This document shows positions 1 to 8,061 of a DNA stretch of 39,824 nt, piece after piece. Below the pieces are notes generated by a model, which was not told where the DNA came from, did no database searches, and saw only the letters and a list, made by a program, of their open reading frames with translations. Where the stretch lies: assembly GCA_965659115.1 (NCBI GenBank), contig CBFHUP010000018.1, positions 1 through 39,824 of the forward strand. Reading direction: 5' to 3'. Both the position numbers and the translations under genes were made by a program. Origin of the DNA: UBA8752 sp965659115 (lineage in GTDB: Bacteria > Bacteroidota > Bacteroidia > Flavobacteriales_D > Sanyastnellaceae). The stretch's first letter is position 1; the number at the start of each line of letters is the position of its first letter.

Positions 1-24
1 ACGGCATGCCATGTGGCGTGTGTC

Positions 25-32
25 TTATTTTG
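25..32 (+). promoter_or_regulatory. possible -7 box directly upstream of the first gene
   Basis: The octamer TTATTTTG ends five bases before the ATG at 38. It resembles the Bacteroidota -7 element TAnnTTTG but with one base fewer between TA and TTTG. The same TA(A/T)TTTG-N5-ATG arrangement occurs before the genes at 3058 and 39257. The window starts too close to look for a -33 element. If it is a real -7 box the transcript would be nearly leaderless. Confidence 0.3.
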
Positions 33-37
33 CCCCC

Positions 38-1957
38 ATGAAATTGTCAGCCATTCACAAATTGTGCGGCCTAATCGCCATTGTGTCCTCTTTTTGTGCG
101 CTTTCACAAGAGTGTCCTGATGGCCAAAGCCCATTCGAAATGCGCATTCACACCGATGCGTGGGGGTATGAGTTGTATTGGGAATTGAGTCCTGAAGGAG
201 TGCCTTGCGGAGAAGGCGCCCTGTATTGGGGGGGCAATGCCGCTGACGTGGGCTGTGATGGAGAGGGCATTCCCGAAGCTCCCGAGGGCGATTACGACTC
301 TTACACGAGTTTTATCCTCGACACCCTGTGTGGCACGCCTGGCGAAGTGCTTTCCCTGCATCACGTGGACAGTTACGGGGATGGAGGAACTTTCTTTGAG
401 GTGTTTGTAGAGGGGGTGCTCAACCACAGTTTTGCAGGGACAGGAGATGGGAATGTTTGGAATTTCGACCCATTCAGTGCGTCAGGTCCGGCATATGATT
501 CTCCTTGTGGAGCGGCGACCATAGCAGTCGACGGCCCAATGGTGGTCTTGTCTACTGACAGTTGCGCTGCAGCCTATGGTGAACAAGGAGCCCCAAATTT
601 CCCAGGCATTTATTCCTGTCAGGTCGGCGGCGGTTGGTGTGAGGGACAAGTCACCGCTTCGGCGTGGCTTTTGTTTGAGGCCACCTCTGGAAACTGCAGG
701 ATTTCGGCATGCAATGACACCACGGATTTTGACACACAATTGGCCCTGTGGAAAGCCGATGATTGCTCCGATTTCTCCAGTTACACGCTCATCAGTGCCA
801 ATGACGACATGCCCGGCGGATGCGGCGGCGGCAATGTGTATGCCAGCACCATGGCAACAGGTTGCTTGGACAGCGGAGCCACATATCTGATTCAGGTAGA
901 CGGATGGAACAATGCTACGGGGACGGTGGGGGTGATGATTGAAACCGACAGCCAAGAAGAGGCCATCTCCAGTTTGACCGGGGGCTTGGACTGTCCCTTG
1001 GGTAAGGAAGAAAATCCCAACGGCACGATCCTGTTGAACCCCTCTGGTATGGGGTCAGACTTTACCGCAGCATGGATTGGTCCCGATGGATTCTCGGGAG
1101 AAGGACAGCAGATAACGGGACTTGCTGGCGGAACCTATTCCGCAGTGATTGTGTCGAGTTGTGGAACGGCTTTGACGCATTCCGTCACCTTGACCCAGCC
1201 GTCGCCCATTTTTATCGATTTGGATGTGGTGCAGCCAGACTGCCCAGAATTGTCCAACGGCAGTGCCAGTGTCACTGTTGAAGGCGGCACAGCTCCGTAC
1301 AGCATTTCTTGGTCCAACGAATTGGGAGAATTTGGAACAGGTGAATCGGTGACAGCGCTCGAACAAGGACCATATGGAGTCACCATGGAGGATGACAATG
1401 GATGCGTTCAAGAACTGACCTTCAATTTGGAGGCCTCTGACGACGCGATTGCATTCAGTCTCGGGGCAGACACGACCATCTGTGAGGATCAAGAGCTCAT
1501 TCTTTCGGCGCCACCAGGACTGGAGTATCTCTGGAGCAATGGCAGCGTGGATCAGTTTGTGTTGGTCAGTGGAGCCGATTTGGGCCCTGGAACTTATCCC
1601 TTTACAGTGCAGGCGTCCAATCCCGTGGGGTGCTCACACGCCGATGCCATTTTTATCACGGTGTTTGATTGTACCAACAATGTGGAAGAGGCAGAACCTG
1701 CATCAAGCGCCGTCCGTGTGTTCCCCAATCCATTGTGTGGCGGGGCGTCATGGACCATTGAATGGAGCGCCCGGGCAGACGCATGGAGCGGTGAATGGGA
1801 GTTGATGGATTCGGCTGGAAGAACCGTCCACAGTGGCCGCGAGCCGGGCATGGTCGACAAGGCACGCATTTTGGTGCCGTCTTCGGGCTTGGCCCCAGGC
1901 CATTACGTCTGGCATGCCTCGGGAACAGAGGTGTCAGTGCGCCTGCAACTCCATTGA
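38..1957 (+). CDS. Secreted SprB-repeat protein with type A T9SS C-terminal domain
   Basis: A protein of 639 residues exported by Sec and then probably by the type IX system. The ATG at 38 is preferred over one at 11 because it gives a clean signal peptide (MKLSAIHKL... ending near ALSQ) and follows a possible -7 box. After the signal comes a module with 'TDAWGYELYWELS' and 'DSYGDGG', shared in form with the two lysyl-oxidase proteins of this window. A pre-peptidase C-like beta sandwich follows ('FDTQLALWKADDCSDF', 'CLDSGATYLIQVDG'), then SprB-like repeats ('GSASVTVEGGTAPYSISWSN'). The last 80 or so residues, from 'VRVFPNPL', form a type A T9SS sorting domain. No catalytic motif is visible, so the role is probably adhesive or structural at the cell surface; this is inference. 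L-threonine aldolase follows after 28 bases. Confidence 0.85.
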   Translation: MKLSAIHKLCGLIAIVSSFCALSQECPDGQSPFEMRIHTDAWGYELYWELSPEGVPCGEGALYWGGNAADVGCDGEGIPEAPEGDYDSYTSFILDTLCGTPGEVLSLHHVDSYGDGGTFFEVFVEGVLNHSFAGTGDGNVWNFDPFSASGPAYDSPCGAATIAVDGPMVVLSTDSCAAAYGEQGAPNFPGIYSCQVGGGWCEGQVTASAWLLFEATSGNCRISACNDTTDFDTQLALWKADDCSDFSSYTLISANDDMPGGCGGGNVYASTMATGCLDSGATYLIQVDGWNNATGTVGVMIETDSQEEAISSLTGGLDCPLGKEENPNGTILLNPSGMGSDFTAAWIGPDGFSGEGQQITGLAGGTYSAVIVSSCGTALTHSVTLTQPSPIFIDLDVVQPDCPELSNGSASVTVEGGTAPYSISWSNELGEFGTGESVTALEQGPYGVTMEDDNGCVQELTFNLEASDDAIAFSLGADTTICEDQELILSAPPGLEYLWSNGSVDQFVLVSGADLGPGTYPFTVQASNPVGCSHADAIFITVFDCTNNVEEAEPASSAVRVFPNPLCGGASWTIEWSARADAWSGEWELMDSAGRTVHSGREPGMVDKARILVPSSGLAPGHYVWHASGTEVSVRLQLH

Positions 1958-1985
1958 TTGTCCGCAAGCCACAGCAAAAGACCCC

Positions 1986-3002
1986 ATGATTGATTTGAGG
2001 AGTGATACGGTCACCCGACCGACAGAAGCAATGTTGAAGGCCATGATGTCGGCTCCCACTGGGGACGACGTGTATGCCGAAGACCCAACGGTGAATCGCC
2101 TTCAGGAGGAGTTGGCTGCGCAGTTTGGTCATGAAGCCGGGCTGTTTTGTCCATCGGGCACCATGGCCAACCAGATTGCCATCAACGTCCATGTTGCGCC
2201 TGGAGATGAGGTGTTGTGTCACCGGTTGAGCCATGTCTACAATTATGAGGGCGGGGGCATCGCACGGAATTCTGGAGCGAGTGTCAGGCTGGTGGACGCA
2301 CCCCATGGCGCCATGCCTGCGGCTGTCATCCGATCAGAGGTGAATCCGGCGGACAGTCATTTTGCCAGAACCAGTCTGGTGTGCGTTGAGGACACGGTCA
2401 ACAAAGGGGGAGGTGCCGTTCAGTCTCTGGCGATGCTGGCCGAAGGCAGCGCAGCGAGCCGAGAATTGGGTCTGCCTTTTCACTTGGATGGAGCCCGAGC
2501 ATGGAATGCATTGCGCAAAACCGGTGAGGATTGGAAGCGCTACGGCACCCTGTTTGACAGCATCTCATTGTGCTTGTCCAAGGGGCTGGGTACACCGGCG
2601 GGTTCGGTGTTGTTGGGGACACGGGATTTCATTGCCGAAGCCCACCGCAGCCGCAAAGTCATGGGCGGAGGTATGCGGCAGGTCGGCATCCTTGCTGCCG
2701 CAGGATTGCATGCCATTGAACACCATTTTGACCGGTTGCAGGAAGACCATGACAGGGCATCTCAAATTGGAGCCTTGTTGTCTGAGCATCCTGCGGTGTC
2801 CGAGGTGGCGCCGGTAGAAACCAACATTGTCATTGCCCAGCTGTCCGGGGACAGGCCCGCATCTGAGCTGGTCGAAGCCCAACACAAACAGGGCATTTTG
2901 TGTTCGGCTTTCGGTCCGGACAAGGTCCGTTGGGTGACCCACTTGGACTTCGGCGATGACAGCTTGAACACGGTTCTTGAGTCCCTCGAGGGTTGGAAGT
3001 GA
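1986..3002 (+). CDS. ltaE: Low-specificity L-threonine aldolase
   Basis: A 338-residue, cytosolic PLP enzyme that splits L-threonine or L-allo-threonine into glycine and acetaldehyde. The start at 1986 gives 'MIDLRSDTVTRPTEAM', the standard beginning of this family; an in-frame extension upstream overlaps the preceding gene and is not family-like. 'SLCLSKGLGTPAGS' places the Schiff-base lysine at residue 199, where the bacterial enzymes have it. 'HLDGARAWNA' (Asp168) is the stretch that contacts the PLP ring nitrogen, and 'CPSGTMANQIAI' is the cofactor phosphate region. Length is normal for the family. It follows the secreted protein at 38-1957 by 28 bases and may be read with it, without an evident functional link. 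Confidence 0.93.
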   Translation: MIDLRSDTVTRPTEAMLKAMMSAPTGDDVYAEDPTVNRLQEELAAQFGHEAGLFCPSGTMANQIAINVHVAPGDEVLCHRLSHVYNYEGGGIARNSGASVRLVDAPHGAMPAAVIRSEVNPADSHFARTSLVCVEDTVNKGGGAVQSLAMLAEGSAASRELGLPFHLDGARAWNALRKTGEDWKRYGTLFDSISLCLSKGLGTPAGSVLLGTRDFIAEAHRSRKVMGGGMRQVGILAAAGLHAIEHHFDRLQEDHDRASQIGALLSEHPAVSEVAPVETNIVIAQLSGDRPASELVEAQHKQGILCSAFGPDKVRWVTHLDFGDDSLNTVLESLEGWK

Positions 3003-3044
3003 AATGTTGTCGCACCGCGGGCGTCCGAGGCTGAGCACCGGGCA

Positions 3045-3052
3045 TTAATTTG
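3045..3052 (+). promoter_or_regulatory. possible -7 box before the S46 peptidase gene
   Basis: TTAATTTG ends five bases before the ATG at 3058, at the same spacing as the boxes before the genes at 38 and 39257. No TTG was found about 19-22 bases further upstream, so the support is the motif and its spacing only. Confidence 0.3.
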
Positions 3053-3057
3053 CCGGC

Positions 3058-5382
3058 ATGATTGCAATTTGGAAGACCGCCGCCAGTGCCTGGCGAAAAG
3101 GCACATGGATGGCGTTGGCATTGGCTCTGAGTTTCTCGGCCCAAGCCACTGAGGGCATGTGGATCCCGGCTTTGCTCAAGGCCGTAGAAGGTGACATGCA
3201 GGACATGGGGCTCAAGTTGACTGCCGAAGACATTTACTCCATCAACCGGAGTTCCCTCAAGGACGCCATTGTTCAATTCGGAGGGGGCTGCACGGCCAGC
3301 GTGATTTCGGACCAAGGCTTGCTCCTCACGAACCACCATTGCGGATACGGCCAGATTCAATCTCACAGCAGTTTAGAGCGCGACATCCTCAAGGATGGAT
3401 TCTGGGCCATGTCCAAAGAAGAGGAACTGACCAATCCTGGCTTGACGGCCATGTTCATTGTGCGCATTGAAGATGTGACCAGTCGGTTTCAAGCGGCAGG
3501 CGATGAAGGCGAGGACGCGCTCCGAGAAACATTGGTGGCTGAGGCCACAGAAGGCACGGATTACGACGCGGTAGTGCGGGACTTCCTCTATGGAAACCAG
3601 CAATTTCTCATCGTCACGCGCACCTTCAAAGATGTGCGCCTCGTGGGCGCGCCGCCAAGTTCCATTGGCAAGTTCGGAGGGGACACCGACAATTGGGTGT
3701 GGCCGAGACACACAGGAGATTTCTCGTTGTTTCGGATTTACAGTGGCCCAGATGGTGCACCAGCCGAGCCCAGTGAAGAGAACATTCCGCTGGATCCTGA
3801 CCACCATTTGCCCGTATCCATGCACGGCATCGAGGAAGGCGACTTCACCATGATCTTTGGGTTTCCCGGGCGCACCGAACGGTACATACCCGCCGTCCAA
3901 GTGGAACACCTGATCAATACGCTCAACCCCACTCGGATTGCCATGCGTACCGCGAGCCTCGAGGTGATCAACACGGCCATGCGCGCAGACGATGGCACGC
4001 GCATCGCCTATGCCGCCAAGCAAAGCCGCATTGCCAACGCTTGGAAGAAATGGATCGGACAAAATGAAGGGCTCATCGACTTTGGAGCGGTTTCGGAAAA
4101 GCGCCGCAGTCAAATTGAGGTGGCCAAGGCGATTCGTGCGCAAGGTTTGGATGAATACGGCACAGTGGTGGGCGATTTGTCCAAGGACTTTGAAGCGCTC
4201 CGGCCTTATTTGGAAGCGCGCTCGTTGTTCATCGAGTGGTTCTACTACGGCCCTGAAATTTTGAGGTGGGCCTCTGAAGTAGGCGATGTGATGACCATGG
4301 CGGCCGACAAAACGGTTTCTGACAGCGCATTTGATGCACGGGCCGATGAGGTGCTTGCAGCTGCAGCGGGCTTTTATCCCGACTACAGGGCTGAGGTCGA
4401 CCGCAAGGTCTTTGGCGCAGTTTTCCCGCTTTACATGAAGGCATTGCCCGAAGGGTTTGCACCGGATGTCGCCGCGAGCAATTGGGCGCTGTCCAAGGAC
4501 AAGGATGCCCAGACCATCGCCGACGGCCTTTTTGACGGCAGCATCCTGGACGATGGTGAAGCGTTTACCGCCCTGCTCGAGGCCCGCGATCGAAAGGCCT
4601 TAAAAAAGCACTCAAAGGACCTGTTGATCGAGTGGGCGCAACAGACCAGCGACAGCTATTGGGTCAAGGTGAGGGGAGAATACAGCCGCCTGCAATCGGC
4701 TATGGAGGTGGACATGGGGCGCTATTTGCAGGCCTTGGGTCAAGTGTATCCCGACAGCACTTTCTGGCCGGATGCCAACAGCACCTTGCGCCTGACATAC
4801 GGACTGATGGAGGGCAGCGAGCCCAGAGATGCGGTGAGCTACAAGCCGTTTTCTACGGCCCGTGGTGTGCTCGATAAATACGTTCCCGGTGATGCGGAGT
4901 TTGACCTTCCCGAAGGACTGGTGTCTAAGCTAAGAGCCCAAGAGTACGGGCCCTATGCCGATTCAGAAGGGAACCTGCGGGTGTGCTTTTTGGGCTCCAA
5001 CCATACGACCGGCGGAAATTCAGGATCCCCAGCCATTAATGGTACAGGGGACCTTGTGGGGCTCAACTTTGACCGCACTTGGGAAAGCACCATGAGCGAC
5101 GTGCGCTTCGATGCAGACCGGTGCCGCAACATCATGGTAGACATCCGCTATGTCTTGTGGGTGACCGATGTGTACGCAGGAGCCACGCACTTGGTGCAGG
5201 AAATGACATTGACTGAACGGGACCCCGACAATTTGAGCCCAAACTGGCGCCCATTTGGCCCAGGCACAGGAATCGGCCGGGGTTACCGCCAGAGCGAAGA
5301 AGAGGTCAAAGACAATTTCCGCAAGCGTTCGTTGGAACGGTTGCAGGAACGCCGAGAGAAGATGGAGTCAGGAGGGCAGTAA
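3058..5382 (+). CDS. dpp11: S46 family dipeptidyl-peptidase, DPP11-like (acidic P1 specificity)
   Basis: A 774-residue serine exopeptidase of family S46 with an N-terminal signal peptide ('ALALSFSAQA'), expected in the periplasm, where it removes dipeptides from imported oligopeptides. The chymotrypsin-like triad is visible: His in 'LLTNHHCGYG' (93/94), Asp220 in 'HTGDFSLFR', and Ser655 in 'TTGGNSGSP'. Eighteen residues after the serine, in 'GLNFDRTWE', is Arg673. In Porphyromonas gingivalis DPP11 the residue with this number is an arginine that selects Asp/Glu at P1, whereas DPP7 has glycine there; the call therefore favours DPP11. The chain runs about 55 residues beyond the usual end with an Arg/Glu-rich tail ('LERLQERREKME') that looks helical and is unexplained. 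ATG at 3109 is a possible alternative start. The small minus-strand gene converges on it. Confidence 0.92.
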   Translation: MIAIWKTAASAWRKGTWMALALALSFSAQATEGMWIPALLKAVEGDMQDMGLKLTAEDIYSINRSSLKDAIVQFGGGCTASVISDQGLLLTNHHCGYGQIQSHSSLERDILKDGFWAMSKEEELTNPGLTAMFIVRIEDVTSRFQAAGDEGEDALRETLVAEATEGTDYDAVVRDFLYGNQQFLIVTRTFKDVRLVGAPPSSIGKFGGDTDNWVWPRHTGDFSLFRIYSGPDGAPAEPSEENIPLDPDHHLPVSMHGIEEGDFTMIFGFPGRTERYIPAVQVEHLINTLNPTRIAMRTASLEVINTAMRADDGTRIAYAAKQSRIANAWKKWIGQNEGLIDFGAVSEKRRSQIEVAKAIRAQGLDEYGTVVGDLSKDFEALRPYLEARSLFIEWFYYGPEILRWASEVGDVMTMAADKTVSDSAFDARADEVLAAAAGFYPDYRAEVDRKVFGAVFPLYMKALPEGFAPDVAASNWALSKDKDAQTIADGLFDGSILDDGEAFTALLEARDRKALKKHSKDLLIEWAQQTSDSYWVKVRGEYSRLQSAMEVDMGRYLQALGQVYPDSTFWPDANSTLRLTYGLMEGSEPRDAVSYKPFSTARGVLDKYVPGDAEFDLPEGLVSKLRAQEYGPYADSEGNLRVCFLGSNHTTGGNSGSPAINGTGDLVGLNFDRTWESTMSDVRFDADRCRNIMVDIRYVLWVTDVYAGATHLVQEMTLTERDPDNLSPNWRPFGPGTGIGRGYRQSEEEVKDNFRKRSLERLQERREKMESGGQ

Positions 5383-5397
5383 ACCCTCCGCGACCCG

Positions 5398-5514
5398 TCA
5401 GCTCAAGAAATAGAGGACGGTGATCACAATGGCGAACAAGAAGACGGCCAAGACTACGGGGCCTCCGATTTCGTTCTGCTCGGCTTCTGAGTGGTCGTGA
5501 TGGTCGTGGGACAT
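5398..5514 (-). CDS. 38-residue His-rich single-span membrane protein
   Basis: A short frame starting 'MSHDHHDHSEAEQNE' and ending in one hydrophobic helix ('GGPVVLAVFLFAIVITVLYFLS') that stops right at the C-terminus. Four histidines and several acidic residues precede the helix, so the N-terminal part could bind a metal, but this is a guess. A good -7 box (TATTTTTG) lies 22 bases before the ATG, and no other gene occupies the gap between the converging peptidase gene and the lysyl-oxidase gene at 5629, which supports a real gene. I do not recognise a named family. It may be a small subunit or accessory protein of a membrane complex. A longer in-frame reading upstream is rejected because it would run antisense through the signal peptide of the 5629 gene. 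Confidence 0.6.
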   Translation of the reverse strand: MSHDHHDHSEAEQNEIGGPVVLAVFLFAIVITVLYFLS

Positions 5515-5536
5515 GTTGGATGCGAATGGTGCGGCA

Positions 5537-5544
5537 CAAAAATA
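5537..5544 (-). promoter_or_regulatory. -7 promoter box for the 38-residue membrane protein
   Basis: Read on the minus strand the sequence is TATTTTTG, an exact match to the Bacteroidota -7 consensus TAnnTTTG, 22 bases before the start codon at 5514. No clear TTG lies at the -33 position. Confidence 0.45.
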
Positions 5545-5628
5545 GTACAGCGTGCCGGTAGCGCTTGCCTTCGCTGGACACGGCGCAGCCTCGCGGCATC
5601 GGACCAAGTTTGGCGTTAAATTCACCAC

Positions 5629-8061
5629 ATGACGATTCCAGCCAAATGTGTGTCTTTGTTCCTGTCTCTCATGGTGGTAACGGCCGTGGCACAGGATCCA
5701 TGTGCGGAAGACCAGCACTCCTTCGCCGTGGTCATTTCCCCCGACGCTTGGCCCCAAGAAATGGATTGGTCCTTGTCCGATGGAGCAGGAAATGTGCTCC
5801 TTGAGCAATCGGTGACCAGTGGGGAAGACACCTTGTTTGCCTTTTGCGTGGACACTGCAGATTGGGCGCCGTGCATGCTGTTTACTATGAATGACAGCTA
5901 CGGAGACGGGCTTGTTGGAGACGCTTACTACCAAGTCTGGCTCGATGGTGAACTGCTCATCGAGGGCAGCGGCAATTACGGTTTTGGACAAGACCATGGC
6001 ATCGATTGTCCGCCAGGTTGGACATGCGATGAAGCGGTTTCCGTGGAGGTGCAAGACGGCCCCCTGACCCTCAGTTCGGGGGGACAAGTCGAGTGGTGGA
6101 CCTTCACTCCAAATCAAGATGGCATGTACAGCTTATCGAGCTGCGGATCGGGTTGCGATACACGGCTTTGGATCTACGACTACTGCAACATGAACAACTT
6201 CGACGACACCAACGAGGGGTCCATCTATTTTGATGACAACCAGGGGGGCTGTGAAGACAATGCCGAAAGTGCCCAGTTGTACGTTTTGTTGGAGGAGGGG
6301 GTGACCTATTGGGTCCGTTTTGCCAACCTCTCGGGAGATTGTGGCTTTGATTGGACCCTCGCCTATGGAGGCCCTGCGGAGGGCTGCACCGATGAAGTCG
6401 CCTGCAATTACAACCCCGCGGCCGAGGTCGATAACGGGAGTTGCATCTACCCTGGAGATCCACTGTGCACAGGCCCCGACCTCATGGTGGTCGAAAGCGC
6501 CATCGAAAACAGCCTTCAAGCCGAGACCATGATGGTCGACGAGGACAATTGTTACATCGTCGAGGGGTGTTTGAATGGGTATGGTGCGCGCGATTTGGTA
6601 AGGTTTACCACGCACATCAAGAACATTGGTGACCTTGATTACTACATCGGCACCACGGCTGAGTCTGACTCTACACAACAATTCGAGTGGGGGGACTGCC
6701 ACAACCACTGGCACTACAAAGGCTACGCGAAGTATGACCTCTTTACCATGGAGGGGCAGATGCTGCCGATTGGTTTCAAAAACGGGTTCTGCGTTATGGA
6801 CCTCGAATGCAGCGATGGTGGCACCTTTCAATACGGATGCAGCAACATGGGCATCTCAGCGCATTGCGGCGACATATACGGGGCAGGACTTTCTTGCCAG
6901 TGGATCGACGTGACCAACATTCCGGACGGCGTGTACCACTTGGTGGTGCGCGTGAATTGGGACTACAGTCCAGATGCCTTGGGGCGCCAAGAAAACAGCT
7001 ATGAGAACAACTGGGGGGTGGTCTGTATCAACATGGACCGGTCTTCCGGAGAGCTGGCGGTGGACTTGTGGGACGATTGCAACGAGCTGGTAGACTGCAC
7101 CGGCGAGGCTTACGGGACGGCCCAGATGGACTGCATGGGCGAATGCGGGGGGACCGCATTGATGGGCGACCTCGATGCCGATGCGGACCAGGATTTGACC
7201 GATGCCGAAGCCTATGTCGATGGCATCTTGGGCGATGACCTCTCGGCCATGCCGTGCAACGACCTCGATCAAGACGGAGAATTGACAGTGTCGGACGCGG
7301 CGTTGATGGCGCAGTGCCAATATTGGGACGTGGCCCACGATCACCCGGACAGCACCGGTTTTCACGACAAATGTCAGTTTCCCGCCCCCCATGTGGTCAA
7401 TCCATTCGACAGCGTTTGGTTCACCCTCGGCGAGGTCAATTGGGAGCAGGGATTCTTCGATGTGCACGTGTTGAACCCGCACAACCGCATTCTCGGTTAT
7501 CAATTCGATGTGAGCTGTGGAATACAGCAAGTGGTCAGCCTGATCGATCCACTCGAGTATATGATTCAGCCTGAGTTTGCCCTCGGCGGCGGCACCATCA
7601 TCGGACTGAGCTACGACAACAGTTCTATGCCCAAGCATTACCAATGGTCTCCATTGTGTCGGGTGTATTGGACCCAGGCTCCTACCGCTGAACTCTGCAT
7701 CAACGGCATCACAGAAGTGGTCAACGCCATGTACCAGAACACGCTGCCGCATTTGGTGGACCCCTGCGCTACGGTCAATGGTCTTGGCGGCGTGCTCGCC
7801 GGGTCTGTGTTGCAAGTCAATCCCAACCCTGTGCAATCTGGAGAAGCGCTCATCCTCAATTTTGCGGGAGGCTCACTCTCTGGCGCTGAAGTGCGTTGGA
7901 TGGACCTCACCGGTCGGGTTTTGGAGCAAACGCGTTGGGCCGGCGCGGAACAATTTGTGCTGGGAACCGATGGACGCGCCGCGGGCAGTTACTTCATCCA
8001 AGTGGTTCAGACGACACGAGGAGGCGACATCCTGCACACGCGCCGGATCACAGTGCGCTGA
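5629..8061 (+). CDS. T9SS-secreted lysyl oxidase-like protein (first of two)
   Basis: An 810-residue secreted protein. Order of parts: signal peptide (1-21); 'SPDAWPQEMDWSL...NDSYGDG' module (31-125); a Cys-rich beta domain with 'CDTRLWIYDYC' (130-245); one 'GCTDEVACNYNP...NGSC' repeat (252-272); lysyl oxidase domain (284-470); two dockerin-like EF-hand loops around 514-560 ('DLDQDGELTVSD'); and a type A T9SS sorting domain from 'VNPNP' to the end. In the oxidase domain the copper ligands are His358, His360 and His362 in 'CHNHWH'. Lys384 ('GFKNGFC') and Tyr417 ('DIYG') match the two residues that form lysine tyrosylquinone in human LOX (Lys320, Tyr355), and 'CQWIDVTNI' is also conserved. It should oxidise primary amines outside the cell; the substrate is unknown. 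The end overlaps the convergent transporter gene by 14 bases. Confidence 0.88.
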   Translation: MTIPAKCVSLFLSLMVVTAVAQDPCAEDQHSFAVVISPDAWPQEMDWSLSDGAGNVLLEQSVTSGEDTLFAFCVDTADWAPCMLFTMNDSYGDGLVGDAYYQVWLDGELLIEGSGNYGFGQDHGIDCPPGWTCDEAVSVEVQDGPLTLSSGGQVEWWTFTPNQDGMYSLSSCGSGCDTRLWIYDYCNMNNFDDTNEGSIYFDDNQGGCEDNAESAQLYVLLEEGVTYWVRFANLSGDCGFDWTLAYGGPAEGCTDEVACNYNPAAEVDNGSCIYPGDPLCTGPDLMVVESAIENSLQAETMMVDEDNCYIVEGCLNGYGARDLVRFTTHIKNIGDLDYYIGTTAESDSTQQFEWGDCHNHWHYKGYAKYDLFTMEGQMLPIGFKNGFCVMDLECSDGGTFQYGCSNMGISAHCGDIYGAGLSCQWIDVTNIPDGVYHLVVRVNWDYSPDALGRQENSYENNWGVVCINMDRSSGELAVDLWDDCNELVDCTGEAYGTAQMDCMGECGGTALMGDLDADADQDLTDAEAYVDGILGDDLSAMPCNDLDQDGELTVSDAALMAQCQYWDVAHDHPDSTGFHDKCQFPAPHVVNPFDSVWFTLGEVNWEQGFFDVHVLNPHNRILGYQFDVSCGIQQVVSLIDPLEYMIQPEFALGGGTIIGLSYDNSSMPKHYQWSPLCRVYWTQAPTAELCINGITEVVNAMYQNTLPHLVDPCATVNGLGGVLAGSVLQVNPNPVQSGEALILNFAGGSLSGAEVRWMDLTGRVLEQTRWAGAEQFVLGTDGRAAGSYFIQVVQTTRGGDILHTRRITVR

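Noticed and set aside
5515..6117. Upstream extension of the 38-residue membrane protein to 239 residues
   Set aside because: It would read antisense through the signal peptide and first domain of the 5629 gene, and a promoter box lies inside it just before the short frame.
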